Source: Tenacibaculum larymnensis (lineage in GTDB: Bacteria; Bacteroidota; Bacteroidia; Flavobacteriales; Flavobacteriaceae). From it: a stretch of 60,747 bases of DNA. The notes under the pieces are model-generated. The model made no database searches. It had not been told where the DNA came from and was given only the letters and a program-made list of their open reading frames with translations. Where the stretch lies: contig NZ_JAIWJY010000015.1 of NCBI RefSeq assembly GCF_028829235.1, forward strand, positions 1 to 60,747. The letters run 5' to 3'. Made by a program: the position numbers and the translations under genes. This document shows, one piece after another, positions 8,360 to 16,507 of this stretch; position 1 is the stretch's first letter, and each line of letters starts with the position of its first letter.

Positions 8360-9937
8360 ATGATAATAACCGATTATTTAGTAATAGGATCAGGGGTTGC
8401 AGGACTTACTTTTGCGGTTAAGATAGCAGAAAAGTTTCCTAATAAAGCAGTAACTATTATAACTAAAGGAAGCGAAGATGAGTCTAATACTAAGTACGCT
8501 CAAGGAGGAGTAGCAGTTGTTTTGGATAAGGAGAAAGATTCTTTTCAAAAACATATTCAAGATACATTAATAGCGGGTGATGGTTTGTGTGATAGAGGCA
8601 TTGTTGAAATGGTAGTGAATGAAGGACCAAAACGGTTTAAAGAACTCATTACTTGGGGAGCTAATTTTGATATAAACACAGAAGGTAGTTTTGATTTAGG
8701 TAAAGAGGGAGGGCATTCAGAGTATCGGGTGGTACATCATAAAGATATAACAGGATATGAGATTGAAAGAGCTTTGTTACAACGTATTCACCAGTTAAAA
8801 AACACTAAACTTTTACCACATCATTTTTCTATCGATTTAATTACAGAGCATCAATTAAAGTCAAAAGAAAGGGAGCAAACAAGGTGTTATGGTGCCTATG
8901 TGCTAAATGAAAAAACAGAGAAAGTTCTTACAATAAAAGCGAATAATACAATACTAGCTTCTGGAGGAATTGGTAATGTTTACGGACATACTACAAATCC
9001 TATAATTGCTACTGGAGATGGTGTAGCAATGGCATACAGAGCAAAAGCGGTTATAAAAGATATGGAGTTTGTTCAATTTCATCCAACAGTATTGTATAAC
9101 AAAGAAGGAGGTTCTTCTTTTTTAATTTCAGAGGCAGTGAGAGGGTTTGGAGCTTATTTAAGAGATAAAAAAGGAAATCGTTTTATGCTAAATTACGACG
9201 TTAGAGTAGAATTAGCATCGCGAGATATCGTTTCCCAATCTATAGACAAAGAACTAAAGGAGTCAGGAGACCCTTGTGTGTTTTTAGATTGTACACATCT
9301 AGATATGATAGCCTTTCAAAAGCATTTTCCTACCATTTATCAAAAATGTAAAAGTTTAGGTATTGATGTGGCTAAAGATTGGATTCCAGTAGTACCTGCT
9401 TCTCACTATTTATGTGGGGGAATTGTAGTTGATAAAGAAGGAAAAACAACTATTCAAAATTTATTTTGTTGCGGAGAAACTTCAAGAACAGGATTACATG
9501 GAGCCAATAGGCTAGCTTCTAATTCTTTGTTAGAAGCATTGGTGTATGCTCACAATATTTTTAAGTATTTATCAAAAAACAACTTTACTTCCTCATATGT
9601 AGAAATACCAGAATGGAATGCTGATGGTGTACTTTTAAATGGAGAAGAATTAGTAATTAATCTATATTTAAAAGAATTACAAACTTTAATGAGAGATTAT
9701 GTAGGAATTGTTAGAAGTAATACACGATTAACAATAGCTAAAACAAAGCTTGAAATAATTTATAATAAAGTTGAAAACTTATATAAAATAGCAAAAGTTA
9801 CAACTGCTCTTTGTGAGTTAAGAAATATGATTAATGTAGCGCATTTAATTATTAATCAATCTATAGAAAGAAAAGAAAACAAAGGAGGCTTTTTTAACAT
9901 TGACAATACCATTAAAGAGGTTCATAAATTAGTCTAA
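8360..9937 (+). CDS. nadB: L-aspartate oxidase NadB
   Basis: Flavoprotein that oxidises L-aspartate to iminoaspartate, the substrate of NadA; it can use oxygen or fumarate as acceptor. The 525-residue protein begins with a dinucleotide-binding motif (VIGSGVAGLTFAVKIA). It contains KYAQGGVAVVL and the GGHSEYRVVHHKD and FVQFHPT segments typical of the succinate dehydrogenase/aspartate oxidase flavoprotein family, and GETSRTGLHGANRLASNS near residue 370. It starts immediately after the nadA stop. The HSEYRVVHH stretch stands where aspartate oxidases have HSxxRIxH. Nothing unusual in length. Confidence 0.95.
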   Translation: MIITDYLVIGSGVAGLTFAVKIAEKFPNKAVTIITKGSEDESNTKYAQGGVAVVLDKEKDSFQKHIQDTLIAGDGLCDRGIVEMVVNEGPKRFKELITWGANFDINTEGSFDLGKEGGHSEYRVVHHKDITGYEIERALLQRIHQLKNTKLLPHHFSIDLITEHQLKSKEREQTRCYGAYVLNEKTEKVLTIKANNTILASGGIGNVYGHTTNPIIATGDGVAMAYRAKAVIKDMEFVQFHPTVLYNKEGGSSFLISEAVRGFGAYLRDKKGNRFMLNYDVRVELASRDIVSQSIDKELKESGDPCVFLDCTHLDMIAFQKHFPTIYQKCKSLGIDVAKDWIPVVPASHYLCGGIVVDKEGKTTIQNLFCCGETSRTGLHGANRLASNSLLEALVYAHNIFKYLSKNNFTSSYVEIPEWNADGVLLNGEELVINLYLKELQTLMRDYVGIVRSNTRLTIAKTKLEIIYNKVENLYKIAKVTTALCELRNMINVAHLIINQSIERKENKGGFFNIDNTIKEVHKLV

Positions 9938-9940
9938 TCC

Positions 9941-9955
9941 CATGACTTTTATCAT
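9941..9955. promoter_or_regulatory. FNR-like site upstream of the CoA-transferase gene
   Basis: CATGACTTTTATCAT has a TGAC-N4-ATCA core at 9943-9954, the same half-sites as the nadA site. TACTTTC (9967-9973) follows 12 bp later as a possible promoter element. Confidence 0.45.
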
Positions 9956-9997
9956 TAATTAAACAGTACTTTCTTGTGACATTTGTAGTTATAAAAA

Positions 9998-11290
9998 ATG
10001 AATAAAATGTCAGATAATTTAAAGATTGTTACAGCTGAAGAAGCAGTAGCTATTGTAAAATCAAATAATAAAATATTTTTCCAAGGAGCAGCAATGACTC
10101 CTAATTTATTAATAGATACTTTGTGTGAACGTTATCAAGAGGTAACCAATGTAGAAATAATCCAAATTCATACCCATGGTAAAGCTAAGTATTTAGAAGA
10201 ACCTTATAGTAAATCATTTAAATTGATAAGTTGCTTTGTAGGTGATAACGTTAGGAAAGGAGTGAATATGAATAACGGAGACTACATTCCTATTTTTTTA
10301 AGTGAAATACATTGGTTATTCCGTCGAAATATTTATCCATTAGATGTAGCATTTATCCAAGTTTCTCCACCTGATAAACACGGGTATTGTTCTTTAGGAA
10401 CTTCAGTAGATATTACATTACCAGCTATACAAACAGCTAAAACGGTTATAGCTCAGGTAAACCCGAATGTTCCTAGAACACATGGAGATGGTATTATCCA
10501 TATAAGTAATATTGATTATGCAGTAAAAGTTGACTCACCAATTCATACTTCTATAACAGGAACACCTTCAGAAATAGAAACAAGAATAGGAGAAAATGTA
10601 GCAGGGTTAATTGAAGATGGAGCAACACTACAAATGGGAATAGGGAACATTCCTAACGCAGTATTACATAACTTAACAAATCATCAACGTTTAGGTATTC
10701 ATACAGAGATGTTTTCTGACGGTGTATTACCATTAATAGAGAAGGGTGTAATTACTGGGGAAGAAAAAGAAATTAAAACAGGAAAAATTGTTACTTGTTT
10801 TGCTGTAGGCTCTCAAAAACTATATGATTTTATAGATGACAATCCTTTGGTACACTTTAAAGAAGCTGGATATACAAACGATACCTCTATTATAAAATTA
10901 AATCCAAAAGTTACCGCAATTAATAGTGCTATTGAAATAGATTTAACAGGACAAGTTTGTGCAGATACAATTGGAAAATATCAATATTCAGGAGTTGGAG
11001 GACAAATGGATTTTATTAGAGGAGCATCCTTATCAAAAGGAGGAAAAGCAATTATAGCAATGCCTTCAATAACAGCAAAAGGAGTTTCTAAAATTACACC
11101 ATTTTTAAAAGAAGGAGCAGGGGTTACAACTACAAGAGCCCATGTACATTATGTAGCAACAGAATATGGAGTTGGTAATTTGTTTGGAAAGAGTTTAAAA
11201 GAACGAGCAAAAGCATTAATTTCTATAGCTCACCCTAATTTTAGAGAAGAATTAGAAAGAGAAGCTTTTAATAGATTTACCAAGTTATAA
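9998..11290 (+). CDS. Acetyl-CoA hydrolase/transferase family protein
   Basis: A 430-residue family I CoA-transferase of the acetyl-CoA hydrolase / 4-hydroxybutyrate CoA-transferase group. Visible family segments are GIGNIPNAVL, EMFSDGVLPLIEKGV (the Glu of this region is expected to carry the CoA thioester), GVGGQMDFIRGA and the C-terminal TTRAHVHYVATEYGVGNLFG. It would exchange CoA between acetate or succinate and another acid, or hydrolyse acetyl-CoA; the exact substrate cannot be read from sequence. It stands alone, ends at a strong bidirectional terminator and is preceded by an FNR-like site, which fits a role in acetate or overflow metabolism at low oxygen. The ATG at 10007 is an alternative start. 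Confidence 0.85.
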   Translation: MNKMSDNLKIVTAEEAVAIVKSNNKIFFQGAAMTPNLLIDTLCERYQEVTNVEIIQIHTHGKAKYLEEPYSKSFKLISCFVGDNVRKGVNMNNGDYIPIFLSEIHWLFRRNIYPLDVAFIQVSPPDKHGYCSLGTSVDITLPAIQTAKTVIAQVNPNVPRTHGDGIIHISNIDYAVKVDSPIHTSITGTPSEIETRIGENVAGLIEDGATLQMGIGNIPNAVLHNLTNHQRLGIHTEMFSDGVLPLIEKGVITGEEKEIKTGKIVTCFAVGSQKLYDFIDDNPLVHFKEAGYTNDTSIIKLNPKVTAINSAIEIDLTGQVCADTIGKYQYSGVGGQMDFIRGASLSKGGKAIIAMPSITAKGVSKITPFLKEGAGVTTTRAHVHYVATEYGVGNLFGKSLKERAKALISIAHPNFREELEREAFNRFTKL

Positions 11291-11292
11291 AT

Positions 11293-11326
11293 AAAAAAGG
11301 AGCAGTAAATAAACTGCTCCTTTTTT
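11293..11326. terminator. Bidirectional terminator between convergent genes
   Basis: A perfect 14-bp stem, AAAAAAGGAGCAGT (11293-11306) and ACTGCTCCTTTTTT (11313-11326), has a 6-nt loop and provides a T6 tract on either strand. It serves the CoA-transferase gene and the convergent RIC operon. Confidence 0.85.
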
Positions 11327-11327
11327 A

Positions 11328-12047
11328 TTAAGATATTTTCTTTTCTAAAAGAATTGCCTTCGGATGCAAAATATTATTTTCGAGATGTATATGTTTATGT
11401 AAATCTTGTTCAAACTCTTCTAGCTTAGCATATAAAGCTCTAAAAGTATTACAGGCTCCTTCTGGAGGAGTATAATTATTAGACAGCCTAGATATTTCTT
11501 TAAAAATATTTCCAGCACTTTCATGTTCATGTTCCATCATTTGTATTGGATTGTTTACAGTCCCAAAAGGAGGTGTTGTGTTTTTTCTTCCTTCTTTTTC
11601 AGCTTGTACTAATTGTTTTATAAAAGGAAATAATACCTGTTCTTCTTTTTGCATGTGTGATAGTAACTCATTAGCAACCTCATGAAATAACTGATTTATT
11701 TCAACTACTTCAATATAATGGTGCCCATGAACTTTAGCTACTTTGTTAACATATTGAGAAATGATAGGTAGGCTTTCTCTTACGTAGGTATGATGTACAT
11801 TTTCAATATAAATCATTAAAAAATCTAACTCCCATTTATCATAATCTTCAATAACATCTTTTATTACATCAACCTCTGCTAATTCTTTTTCAAGAGTTGC
11901 TTGATCTACATTGTTTTTTGCGCAAGCTTTTTCAACAGATATACCTCCACCACAGCAAAAATCAATTCCGTATTTCTTAAAAATATGTGCTGTTTTTATA
12001 TTTTCAGTCACATAGTCAGCTACTGTTTTTTTACTTGATACTACCAT
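11328..12047 (-). CDS. ric: Iron-sulfur cluster repair di-iron protein (RIC/ScdA/YtfE)
   Basis: A 239-residue protein with an N-terminal ScdA domain (TVADYVTEN and the YGIDFCCGGG cysteine pair) and a C-terminal hemerythrin-like domain rich in His/Glu ligands (HHTYVRE, VHGHHY, HMQKEEQVLFPF, MEHEHESAG, LHKHIHLENNILHP). RIC proteins restore Fe-S clusters damaged by nitric oxide or oxidants, using a di-iron centre in the cytoplasm. The gene follows the porin gene with only 5 bp between, so both come from the promoter near 13340 with its FNR-like site. Production alongside nitrate respiration, whose nitrite product generates NO, is sensible. Complete and of normal length. Confidence 0.92.
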   Translation of the reverse strand: MVVSSKKTVADYVTENIKTAHIFKKYGIDFCCGGGISVEKACAKNNVDQATLEKELAEVDVIKDVIEDYDKWELDFLMIYIENVHHTYVRESLPIISQYVNKVAKVHGHHYIEVVEINQLFHEVANELLSHMQKEEQVLFPFIKQLVQAEKEGRKNTTPPFGTVNNPIQMMEHEHESAGNIFKEISRLSNNYTPPEGACNTFRALYAKLEEFEQDLHKHIHLENNILHPKAILLEKKIS

Positions 12048-12052
12048 AATTT

Positions 12053-13288
12053 CTAGTTTTTAGATGTGAATAAAGTTGGTTTAATAGTTACCATAACCCA
12101 AGCCCAATTATTTGTGTTACTATCTGAATTTCCTTTTAAAACCTCCATTCCTTCAGAAGGAAATAAGTGAGAATAGCCAGCTTTAAAACCAATATCTTTC
12201 GTAAACTTATATCCGTATACAATATCTACTTCAGTACCTAGTTGGTTAGAAACTGAGTTATTAATATCTGCAGCAGCAGAAAAATTATGAACAAAAGCTG
12301 TTAAACCAGATTTTGAGTTTAATTTAAAATTAGCTTTTGCATAGAGGTCTAATAAACCAACACTGTTTATATGATTTCCTACGTAGAAATAATCCATAAA
12401 ACCATTAAACTTATGATTGGTTCCATAAAAAGGAGTAAAAGCATTGTTTTCATCAGCAGGAGTATTGTAATCATTACCACTTTGTAATTCAACTCCTAAA
12501 CCAATCTTTGCTTTTTCTGAAGCTTTAAACATGGCCTCTAAACCAAGTAAATAAGCATTTAAATCTCTATCTAAAACATCATTACCAAATTGATAATATA
12601 AGTTAGCAGCAATAGTAAACTTATTTTTCTTTGCAGTTAAGTGTGTTCCTATAGTTTGACTATACTTAAGCCCGTTAGGAGATTGCATACCGTTGTTTAA
12701 GAACAAGAAACTACCAGAAAAGTCACTCCAATCTTTATGTAACCACGCATATTGCATAGCTTTATACGTATTTGGTGTAGTTAAATTTGTTCCTGTTAGG
12801 TTTTCTTTTGATTGATTAAATGCCAGACCAACATCAAACTTAAAACTATCTTTTTTATACTTCAGCATTGCCATATCATGGCTACGAGCTTGTTGTGCCC
12901 AACCAACATTACCAAAAATTCTACTATCGTCATAAATAACCTCTTGTCGTCCTAGTTTTACAGAAAAGTTTGGGTCTAAAAGTATTTCCCCCCAAGCTTG
13001 GTGTACACTCAAACCACTATTATCAGCAGTATTTAATTGAGGAACATCTCCCCAAACTCTAACATCTTGAAAACTAACATAAAAATTTAATTTTTCAGTT
13101 TTATAGGTAGTGTTCAATCGAGTTCTTTGAGAAACAAAAAGAGCAGGATTGGCATTATCAGGAAATAAAGTTTTAAATCCATGCCTATATTCAGCACGCG
13201 GACGTAGTTCTGCATCAATTGTTAATTGAGCAAATGTTGTAGTGGTAGCAAAAAAGAGCAATGCTATTATAATTTTTGATGTTTTCAT
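12053..13288 (-). CDS. Outer-membrane beta-barrel porin, alginate-export type
   Basis: A 411-residue protein with a clear signal peptide (cleavage after TTTFA, before QLTIDAELRPRAEYRHG). The rest is made of short alternating beta strands rich in aromatic and polar residues, ending in WAWVMVTIKPTLF. The start RPRAEYRHGF and the motif VKLGRQEVIYDDSRIFGNVGW are typical of the alginate_exp/porin family of Bacteroidota outer-membrane proteins. It forms a pore for small solutes; the cargo is unknown, and true alginate export is unlikely without other alginate genes. Co-transcription with the Fe-S repair gene and the FNR-like promoter suggests a role in anaerobic or nitrosative growth, for example anion uptake. 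That is inference. Confidence 0.8.
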   Translation of the reverse strand: MKTSKIIIALLFFATTTTFAQLTIDAELRPRAEYRHGFKTLFPDNANPALFVSQRTRLNTTYKTEKLNFYVSFQDVRVWGDVPQLNTADNSGLSVHQAWGEILLDPNFSVKLGRQEVIYDDSRIFGNVGWAQQARSHDMAMLKYKKDSFKFDVGLAFNQSKENLTGTNLTTPNTYKAMQYAWLHKDWSDFSGSFLFLNNGMQSPNGLKYSQTIGTHLTAKKNKFTIAANLYYQFGNDVLDRDLNAYLLGLEAMFKASEKAKIGLGVELQSGNDYNTPADENNAFTPFYGTNHKFNGFMDYFYVGNHINSVGLLDLYAKANFKLNSKSGLTAFVHNFSAAADINNSVSNQLGTEVDIVYGYKFTKDIGFKAGYSHLFPSEGMEVLKGNSDSNTNNWAWVMVTIKPTLFTSKN

Positions 13289-13339
13289 AATTTTTTAATT
13301 AACATTAGCCCAAATTTCTAGATAAATGCTAGGATAAAA

Positions 13340-13354
13340 CATGATAAAAATCAG
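13340..13354. promoter_or_regulatory. FNR-like site upstream of the porin-RIC operon
   Basis: CATGATAAAAATCAG carries a TGAT-N4-ATCA core at 13342-13353. It lies 52 bp before the porin start and 135 bp before divergent msrB, so the porin-RIC operon is the likelier target. Confidence 0.55.
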
Positions 13355-13488
13355 GTAGAACTAAAAAAGATGAAAATATCTTTTATAGATAATGAAAATT
13401 AAAATGAGTATAGTTAATAATGAATCGTAGCTTTGTAAGTAACAAAGAAAAGAAACTACTAATAAGTTAAATAAAACGAAAGAGCAGG

Positions 13489-13947
13489 ATGAACGACAAA
13501 ATTTTAACTTGGAAAGATGTAATTAATTTTGCAGTTAATGGTAATCCAACACCTGATAAAAGAGTGGAAAAAACAGCAGCAGAATGGCAAGAACTTTTAA
13601 CCCCAGAACAGTTTAGAGTTACTAGGCAAAAGGGAACAGAAAGACCAAATTCAGGAGCATTGTGTAGTGTGTATGATGAGGGAAAATATAAGTGTGTATG
13701 TTGTGGTACACCTTTGTTCGATTCAACGATTAAATTTAGTTCAGGTACTGGTTGGCCTAGTTTTACGCAGCCTATAAAAGAAAATGCTATTAAGTATGAA
13801 AAAGACACTACTTTTGGAATGGTACGAGTAGAAGTTATGTGTAATACATGTGATGCGCATTTGGGACATGTTTTTCCTGACGGACCAGAACCTAGCGGAT
13901 TACGTTATTGCATTAACTCGGCTTCAATGATTTTAGATACAGAATAA
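13489..13947 (+). CDS. msrB: Peptide-methionine (R)-S-oxide reductase MsrB
   Basis: Reduces the R epimer of methionine sulfoxide in damaged proteins. The 152-residue protein has the two zinc CxxC pairs (CVCCGTPLF and CNTCDAHLGHVF), the SGTGWPSF signature and the catalytic cysteine in RYCINSASM. No signal peptide is visible, so a cytoplasmic location is expected. It is the first gene of an msrB-msrA-selO unit with 13 bp before msrA. Complete and typical. Confidence 0.95.
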   Translation: MNDKILTWKDVINFAVNGNPTPDKRVEKTAAEWQELLTPEQFRVTRQKGTERPNSGALCSVYDEGKYKCVCCGTPLFDSTIKFSSGTGWPSFTQPIKENAIKYEKDTTFGMVRVEVMCNTCDAHLGHVFPDGPEPSGLRYCINSASMILDTE

Positions 13948-13960
13948 AGAAAGGAGAGAA

Positions 13961-14506
13961 ATGACAAATAATAAGTTAGAAGTAATAACCGTTGGTGGCG
14001 GTTGCTTTTGGTGTGTAGAAGCTGTTTTAAATCAAATAAAAGGAGTAGAAGAAGTAGTATCTGGTTACATGGGCGGTACTGTACCAGGAACACCAACCTA
14101 TAGAGAAATTTGTTCAGGTTTAACAGGACATGCAGAAGTAGTACAAGCAACGTTTAACCCAGATATTATAAGTTATGAAGAGTTATTGGTAATGTTCATG
14201 ACAAGTCACGATCCAACAACGTTAAACAGGCAAGGAGCTGATGTAGGAACTCAATACCGTTCTGTAATTTTTTATCATACACAAGAACAACAACAAATTG
14301 CTAAAAAAGTAGTAGAAAAGCTGGCACCTTATTATGAAGATGAAATTGTAACAGAAATAAGCCAAGCATCCATATTTCATAAAGCAGATGAGAGTCATCA
14401 AGATTTTTATGAAAAGAATAAAGATCAAATGTATTGTGTAGTTGTTATTTCGCCTAAACTGGCAAAATTGAAAAAACTGTACGCAAGCAAACTAAAAGAA
14501 CAATAG
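13961..14506 (+). CDS. msrA: Peptide-methionine (S)-S-oxide reductase MsrA
   Basis: Reduces the S epimer of methionine sulfoxide, complementing MsrB upstream. The catalytic motif GGGCFWCVEAV lies at residues 12-22, followed by VVSGYMGG, GHAEVVQ and the DVGTQYRSVIFYHT segment, all family hallmarks. Length of 181 residues is normal and no export signal is seen. A purine-rich AAAGGAGAG stands before the ATG and is one of the clearer ribosome-binding sites in the window. The stop codon lies 3 bp before the selO start, so translation is probably coupled. Confidence 0.95.
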   Translation: MTNNKLEVITVGGGCFWCVEAVLNQIKGVEEVVSGYMGGTVPGTPTYREICSGLTGHAEVVQATFNPDIISYEELLVMFMTSHDPTTLNRQGADVGTQYRSVIFYHTQEQQQIAKKVVEKLAPYYEDEIVTEISQASIFHKADESHQDFYEKNKDQMYCVVVISPKLAKLKKLYASKLKEQ

Positions 14507-14509
14507 AAC

Positions 14510-16078
14510 GTGTTGAAATTCAATATACAAAATACCTTTACTCAAGAATTACCTGCTGACCCAATTCAAGAAAATACTCGAAGACAGGTTACAAAAGCTT
14601 GTTTTTCGTATGTAACACCTAAAAAAACGTCCAATCCAAAAATAATTCATGTTTCAGATGACATGGCTAAAGAATTAGGGCTTTCAGAAACAGGAATAGC
14701 TTCAGATGAATTCAAGAACATTTTTACAGGGAATGATGTATATAAAAATACACAACCGTATGCCATGTGCTACGGCGGACATCAATTTGGGCATTGGGCA
14801 GGACAATTAGGAGACGGTAGAGCGATTAATTTGTTTGAAGCAGTTCATGATAACAAAAAATGGGCATTACAGTTAAAAGGAGCAGGAGAGACACCATATT
14901 CGAGAAATGCAGATGGATTAGCAGTGTTACGTTCCTCTATTCGTGAGTATTTGTGTAGCGAAGCTATGTATCATTTAGGAGTACCTACAACAAGAGCATT
15001 ATCATTGGCACTATCAGGAGATCAAGTTCTAAGAGATGTACTATATGACGGAAACGCTGCGTATGAAAAAGGAGCAATTGTCTGTAGAACAGCCGAGTCT
15101 TTTTTACGTTTTGGTAGTTACCAAATATTTCCTGCCAGAGGAGATGTAAAAACATTAAAAACACTAGTTGATTATACCATTAAACATCATTATTCTCATT
15201 TAGGTAAACTTTCAAAAGAAACATATGTTTCCTTTTTTAAAGAGGTGGCAGAGCGTAGTTTAGAAATGGTAATTCATTGGCAACGTGTTGGTTTTGTTCA
15301 TGGAGTAATGAATACTGATAACATGTCTATTTTAGGTTTAACAATAGATTATGGACCTTACGGATGGTTAGAAGGTTACGATCACGGATGGACGCCAAAT
15401 ACAACTGATAATACCCATAAACGTTATCGATATGGTGCGCAACCAGAGGTGGTTTTATGGAATTTATATCAGTTGGCAAATGCTCTATATCCTTTAATTG
15501 AAGAAGCTGAACCTTTAGAGGCTGTTCTAGAAAACTATCAAGAAAAATTTCCTGAAAAGTATATGCAAATGATGCGAGAAAAATTAGGACTTTTTTCTTC
15601 AAAAGAATTAGATGGAATATTAGTTTCAAATCTTGAAGAAGTACTTCAAAAAACAGAAACAGACATGACTATTTTTTTCCGATTGTTGTCAAGCATTTCA
15701 AAAGATGATACCATAGAGGAGGCACTCAAAAAAACAGAAAAAGCATTTTATATGTCTTCAGAAGTTGTAGGCGAAATAAAAAAATCGTGGAAAAACTGGT
15801 TTCAAAATTATATAGATAGATTACAAAATGAAACTGTTTCAGATGAAGAAAGAAAAACAAAAATGAATGCTGTAAACCCTAAATATGTACTCAGAAATTA
15901 TATGGCGCAATTAGCCATTGATGATGCAAATAAAAATGATTTTGTATTGTTAAATGAGTTATATTTACTGCTCAAAAATCCTTACGATGAGCAGCCAAAA
16001 TATGAAAAATGGTTTGCAAAACGACCTGAATGGGCTCGAAATAAAGTAGGATGTTCTATGTTATCTTGTAGTTCTTAA
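14510..16078 (+). CDS. selO: Protein adenylyltransferase SelO (YdiU)
   Basis: A 522-residue pseudokinase-fold enzyme that transfers AMP to protein Ser/Thr/Tyr residues and is tied to redox stress. Recognisable segments are AMCYGGHQFGHWAGQLGDGRA, LKGAGETPYSR, LAVLRSSIREYLCSEAMYHLG, the FVHGVMNTDNMSILG catalytic region and IDYGPYGWLE. The protein ends in SCSS, so the position that is selenocysteine in animal SelO is cysteine here, third from the end. The start is GTG (14510) or TTG (14513); no ATG is close, so the gene uses a rare start 3 bp after the msrA stop. Grouping with both methionine sulfoxide reductases supports an oxidative-stress role. Confidence 0.92.
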   Translation: MLKFNIQNTFTQELPADPIQENTRRQVTKACFSYVTPKKTSNPKIIHVSDDMAKELGLSETGIASDEFKNIFTGNDVYKNTQPYAMCYGGHQFGHWAGQLGDGRAINLFEAVHDNKKWALQLKGAGETPYSRNADGLAVLRSSIREYLCSEAMYHLGVPTTRALSLALSGDQVLRDVLYDGNAAYEKGAIVCRTAESFLRFGSYQIFPARGDVKTLKTLVDYTIKHHYSHLGKLSKETYVSFFKEVAERSLEMVIHWQRVGFVHGVMNTDNMSILGLTIDYGPYGWLEGYDHGWTPNTTDNTHKRYRYGAQPEVVLWNLYQLANALYPLIEEAEPLEAVLENYQEKFPEKYMQMMREKLGLFSSKELDGILVSNLEEVLQKTETDMTIFFRLLSSISKDDTIEEALKKTEKAFYMSSEVVGEIKKSWKNWFQNYIDRLQNETVSDEERKTKMNAVNPKYVLRNYMAQLAIDDANKNDFVLLNELYLLLKNPYDEQPKYEKWFAKRPEWARNKVGCSMLSCSS

Positions 16079-16200
16079 GATAAAAACAAGTGCTATATTT
16101 TAGTTTAAATAAAACTATTTAAAATGCTGGTTGTTAGTGTTTTAATATTTTGTTTTGAAAATAATTCAAAACATTTTTTTAAATAAAAATCAAAATAAAT

Positions 16201-16232
16201 TTGGAAAATCCATTTTTATAATTGAATATTTG
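16201..16232 (+). promoter_or_regulatory. Probable promoter of the metY operon
   Basis: TTG (16201-16203) and AATATTTG (16225-16232) are 21 bp apart and resemble TTG...TAnnTTTG. They end 33 bp before the SAM riboswitch aptamer, so the aptamer would be near the 5' end of the transcript. Confidence 0.5.
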
Positions 16233-16264
16233 TGCTCGTAAAAGTTCAAACACTTATTGACGAT

Positions 16265-16374
16265 GTTATCAAGAAAGGTGGAGGGATTAGACCCTATGAA
16301 ACCTTAGCAACCCTTTGTGCAAACAAAGAAGGTGCTAAATTCTACCAGAGCGTAAAAACTCGTGGATAGATAAC
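16265..16374 (+). ncRNA. SAM-I (S-box) riboswitch upstream of metY
   Basis: The sequence carries the S-box landmarks in order: GTTATCAAGAAAGGTGGAGG, then GACCCTATGAAACC, TTAGCAACCC, AAAGAAGGTGCTAA, and the closing strand GATAAC. P1 pairs GTTATC (16265-16270) with GATAAC (16369-16374). A helix GCAACCCTTTG...CAAAGAAGGTGC with a short loop follows the family layout. The last helix is CCAGAG...CTCGTGG with a long A-rich loop. S-adenosylmethionine binding represses methionine genes in this family. It is almost identical to the element at 41645. Confidence 0.95.
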
Positions 16375-16377
16375 CCA

Positions 16378-16410
16378 AAGAAGTTTCTTTATTTCTACAA
16401 GAATCTTCTT
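16378..16410 (+). terminator. Hairpin after the metY SAM riboswitch (possible expression platform)
   Basis: AAGAAG-T-TTCTT (16378-16389) pairs with AAGAA-T-CTTCTT (16399-16410), giving an 11-bp stem around one T-T mismatch and a 9-nt loop. It lies 3 bp after the aptamer and could be the SAM-controlled terminator. No strong T tract follows, so termination is uncertain. Confidence 0.45.
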
Positions 16411-16507
16411 ATAATTTCTTAATAACATTTTTCTAGTAAGCAACATCTAAAAGTAGATGTGTTTTGGCTTTTGGTTTAATTTTTTATTAACTCAAAAAAC
16501 AAGAAAA

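Noticed and set aside
12053..13288. True alginate exporter
   Set aside because: The family name suggests it, but no alginate synthesis gene is nearby and the context is Fe-S repair; a general porin is the safer call.
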